Assembly: GCA_003151895.1 (NCBI GenBank)
Contig: PLYX01000012.1
Span: 1 to 6,587 of the forward strand
Direction: 5' to 3'
Length of the DNA: 6,587 nt
Origin: Solirubrobacterales bacterium
Lineage (GTDB): Bacteria; Actinomycetota; Thermoleophilia; Solirubrobacterales; Solirubrobacteraceae
Of the stretch, positions 5,770 to 6,587 are shown in pieces (position 1 is the first letter of the stretch; each line of letters begins with the position of its first letter). Position numbers and translations under genes: made by a program. The notes below the pieces were generated by a model that searched no databases, was not told where the DNA came from, and saw only the letters and a list, made by a program, of their open reading frames with translations.

Positions 5770-6587
5770 GGCAGCAAGCATCCCTGCGTCCGGAGGCGGC
5801 GGCTACGCCCGCTACCTGGAGAGCAAGACAGTTGCGCCTGAGCGCGGGGACTACTACCTGACCCCGGACGGGGAGATGGTCCAGGCTCCCGGCCGGTGGC
5901 TGACCAACGCGGAGACGCTGGACCGGCTGGGGATCGTTACCGCCGAGCCGGTAGACGGCCGAGATTTCGTTGCCGTGATGGATGGCCGCCACCCCTTCAC
6001 GGGACAATGGCTGCGACCCGAGGGCGCCGGCGGCGGCCGGGGCGGTGGGATCGACGTGACATTCAGTGCGCCGAAGTCGGTCTCGACGGTGTGGGCGCTC
6101 GGTGATCCGTGGCAGCGTGAGCAGATCGAGGCGGCGCACGCCCGGGCGGTGGAGCGTTCGATGGGGTATCTCCGTGAGCGGGTGCCGGTCGTCCGCCGCC
6201 GCTATGGCGCCGAGGTCATCGAGGAGCCCGCGAAGGACCTGATCGCGGCCGCCTACCGCCACACGACCGCGAGGGGTGTCTCGGGTGCCGAGGCGCCTGA
6301 CCCGCAGCTGCACACCCACGTCGTGATCTCGGGGGCCGTCCGTGAGGACGATCGGATCGTCGCGGTTGCCTCCCGGCCGGTGTTCCGCGGCGCGCGGGAG
6401 GTCGGGGCGTTCTATCGCTCGGCTTTGGCGGAGGAGCTGGCGGGGGAGGGCTACCCGATCGAGCAGGGCACCGGCCGCGACGGACGCTATTTCGAGATCG
6501 CGGGGGTGCCCCGTCCGTTGCGCGACGCGCTTTCCGGTCGCCATCATGAGATCGCCAAGGCCGCGGAGCGCTTCCGCGCCAAGCACG
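5762..6587 (+). CDS. mobF: MobF (TrwC-family) conjugative relaxase, N-terminal part, cut by window end
   Basis: The frame is open for 275 codons to the window edge and shows the TrwC relaxase domain. Near the N-terminus are candidate catalytic tyrosines Y15, Y18 and the pair Y31-Y32 (GDYYL), then PGRWL at 43-47. The signature DVTFSAPKS lies at 98-106. The metal-binding histidine triad is H167 (RHTTARG) with H184 and H186 (DPQLHTHVV). These proteins nick oriT, attach to the 5' end and pilot the strand into the recipient. MobF proteins usually carry a C-terminal helicase, which would lie beyond this window. The start is GTG 5762, 11 nt after an AGGG; the adjacent ATG 5765 is equally possible. 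A stop at 5720-5722 excludes starts further upstream than that. The start codons sit in a palindrome, suggesting tight regulation. It is transcribed divergently from the HEPN operon. Confidence 0.92.
   Translation, partial: MMTAASIPASGGGGYARYLESKTVAPERGDYYLTPDGEMVQAPGRWLTNAETLDRLGIVTAEPVDGRDFVAVMDGRHPFTGQWLRPEGAGGGRGGGIDVTFSAPKSVSTVWALGDPWQREQIEAAHARAVERSMGYLRERVPVVRRRYGAEVIEEPAKDLIAAAYRHTTARGVSGAEAPDPQLHTHVVISGAVREDDRIVAVASRPVFRGAREVGAFYRSALAEELAGEGYPIEQGTGRDGRYFEIAGVPRPLRDALSGRHHEIAKAAERFRAKH

Noticed and set aside
5645..6586. A 313-codon open frame on the minus strand, antisense to the relaxase
   Set aside because: It is Arg/Pro-rich and lies opposite a frame carrying the complete TrwC tyrosine and histidine motifs.

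Overview
This is a high-GC window with mostly G/C third codon positions. The proteins look most like those of a high-GC actinobacterium; the relaxase style would fit Thermoleophilia, but that is an impression and not a result. The contents are accessory DNA: a conjugative relaxase, a probable transfer-origin region, a type IV toxin-antitoxin pair, a two-gene HEPN operon and a tRNA 3' remnant. No core metabolic gene is present.

Left part (1-1517, minus strand): a complete abiE operon. The antitoxin gene abiEi overlaps the nucleotidyltransferase toxin gene abiEii by an ATGA. A nearly perfect 18-bp-arm inverted repeat (1479-1517) covers the whole putative promoter and abuts the abiEi start codon. 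This is a ready-made autoregulatory operator on what looks like a leaderless mRNA.

Middle part (1518-1963): intergenic. It holds a strong rho-independent terminator (1645-1672) and a 47-nt sequence (1761-1807) that matches the 3' half of a tRNA-His gene but lacks the 5' half. Such truncated tRNA 3' ends are typical att sites of integrative elements, so an element boundary or junction probably lies here.

Right part (1964-5357, minus strand): two overlapping, translationally coupled genes. The first encodes a 668-residue protein of unknown function with a long acidic low-complexity linker. The second encodes a 464-residue protein with a novel-looking N-terminal part and a C-terminal HEPN domain carrying an R-N-x3-H motif (RNDAVH), the usual RNase signature. 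I regard this pair as the best candidate for an undescribed defence or toxin-like system in the window.

Far right (5358-6587): a 404-bp non-coding region separates the HEPN operon from a divergent plus-strand MobF/TrwC relaxase gene, which is cut by the window end. The region contains a 19-bp-arm hairpin, three tandem 11-bp direct repeats in helical phase, a 14-bp-spaced direct repeat, and a perfect 20-bp palindrome on the relaxase start codon. Together these suggest an oriT plus a regulated divergent promoter region. The HEPN operon lies on the side of oriT opposite the relaxase. If polarity is conventional, that is the leading side, which enters a recipient first.
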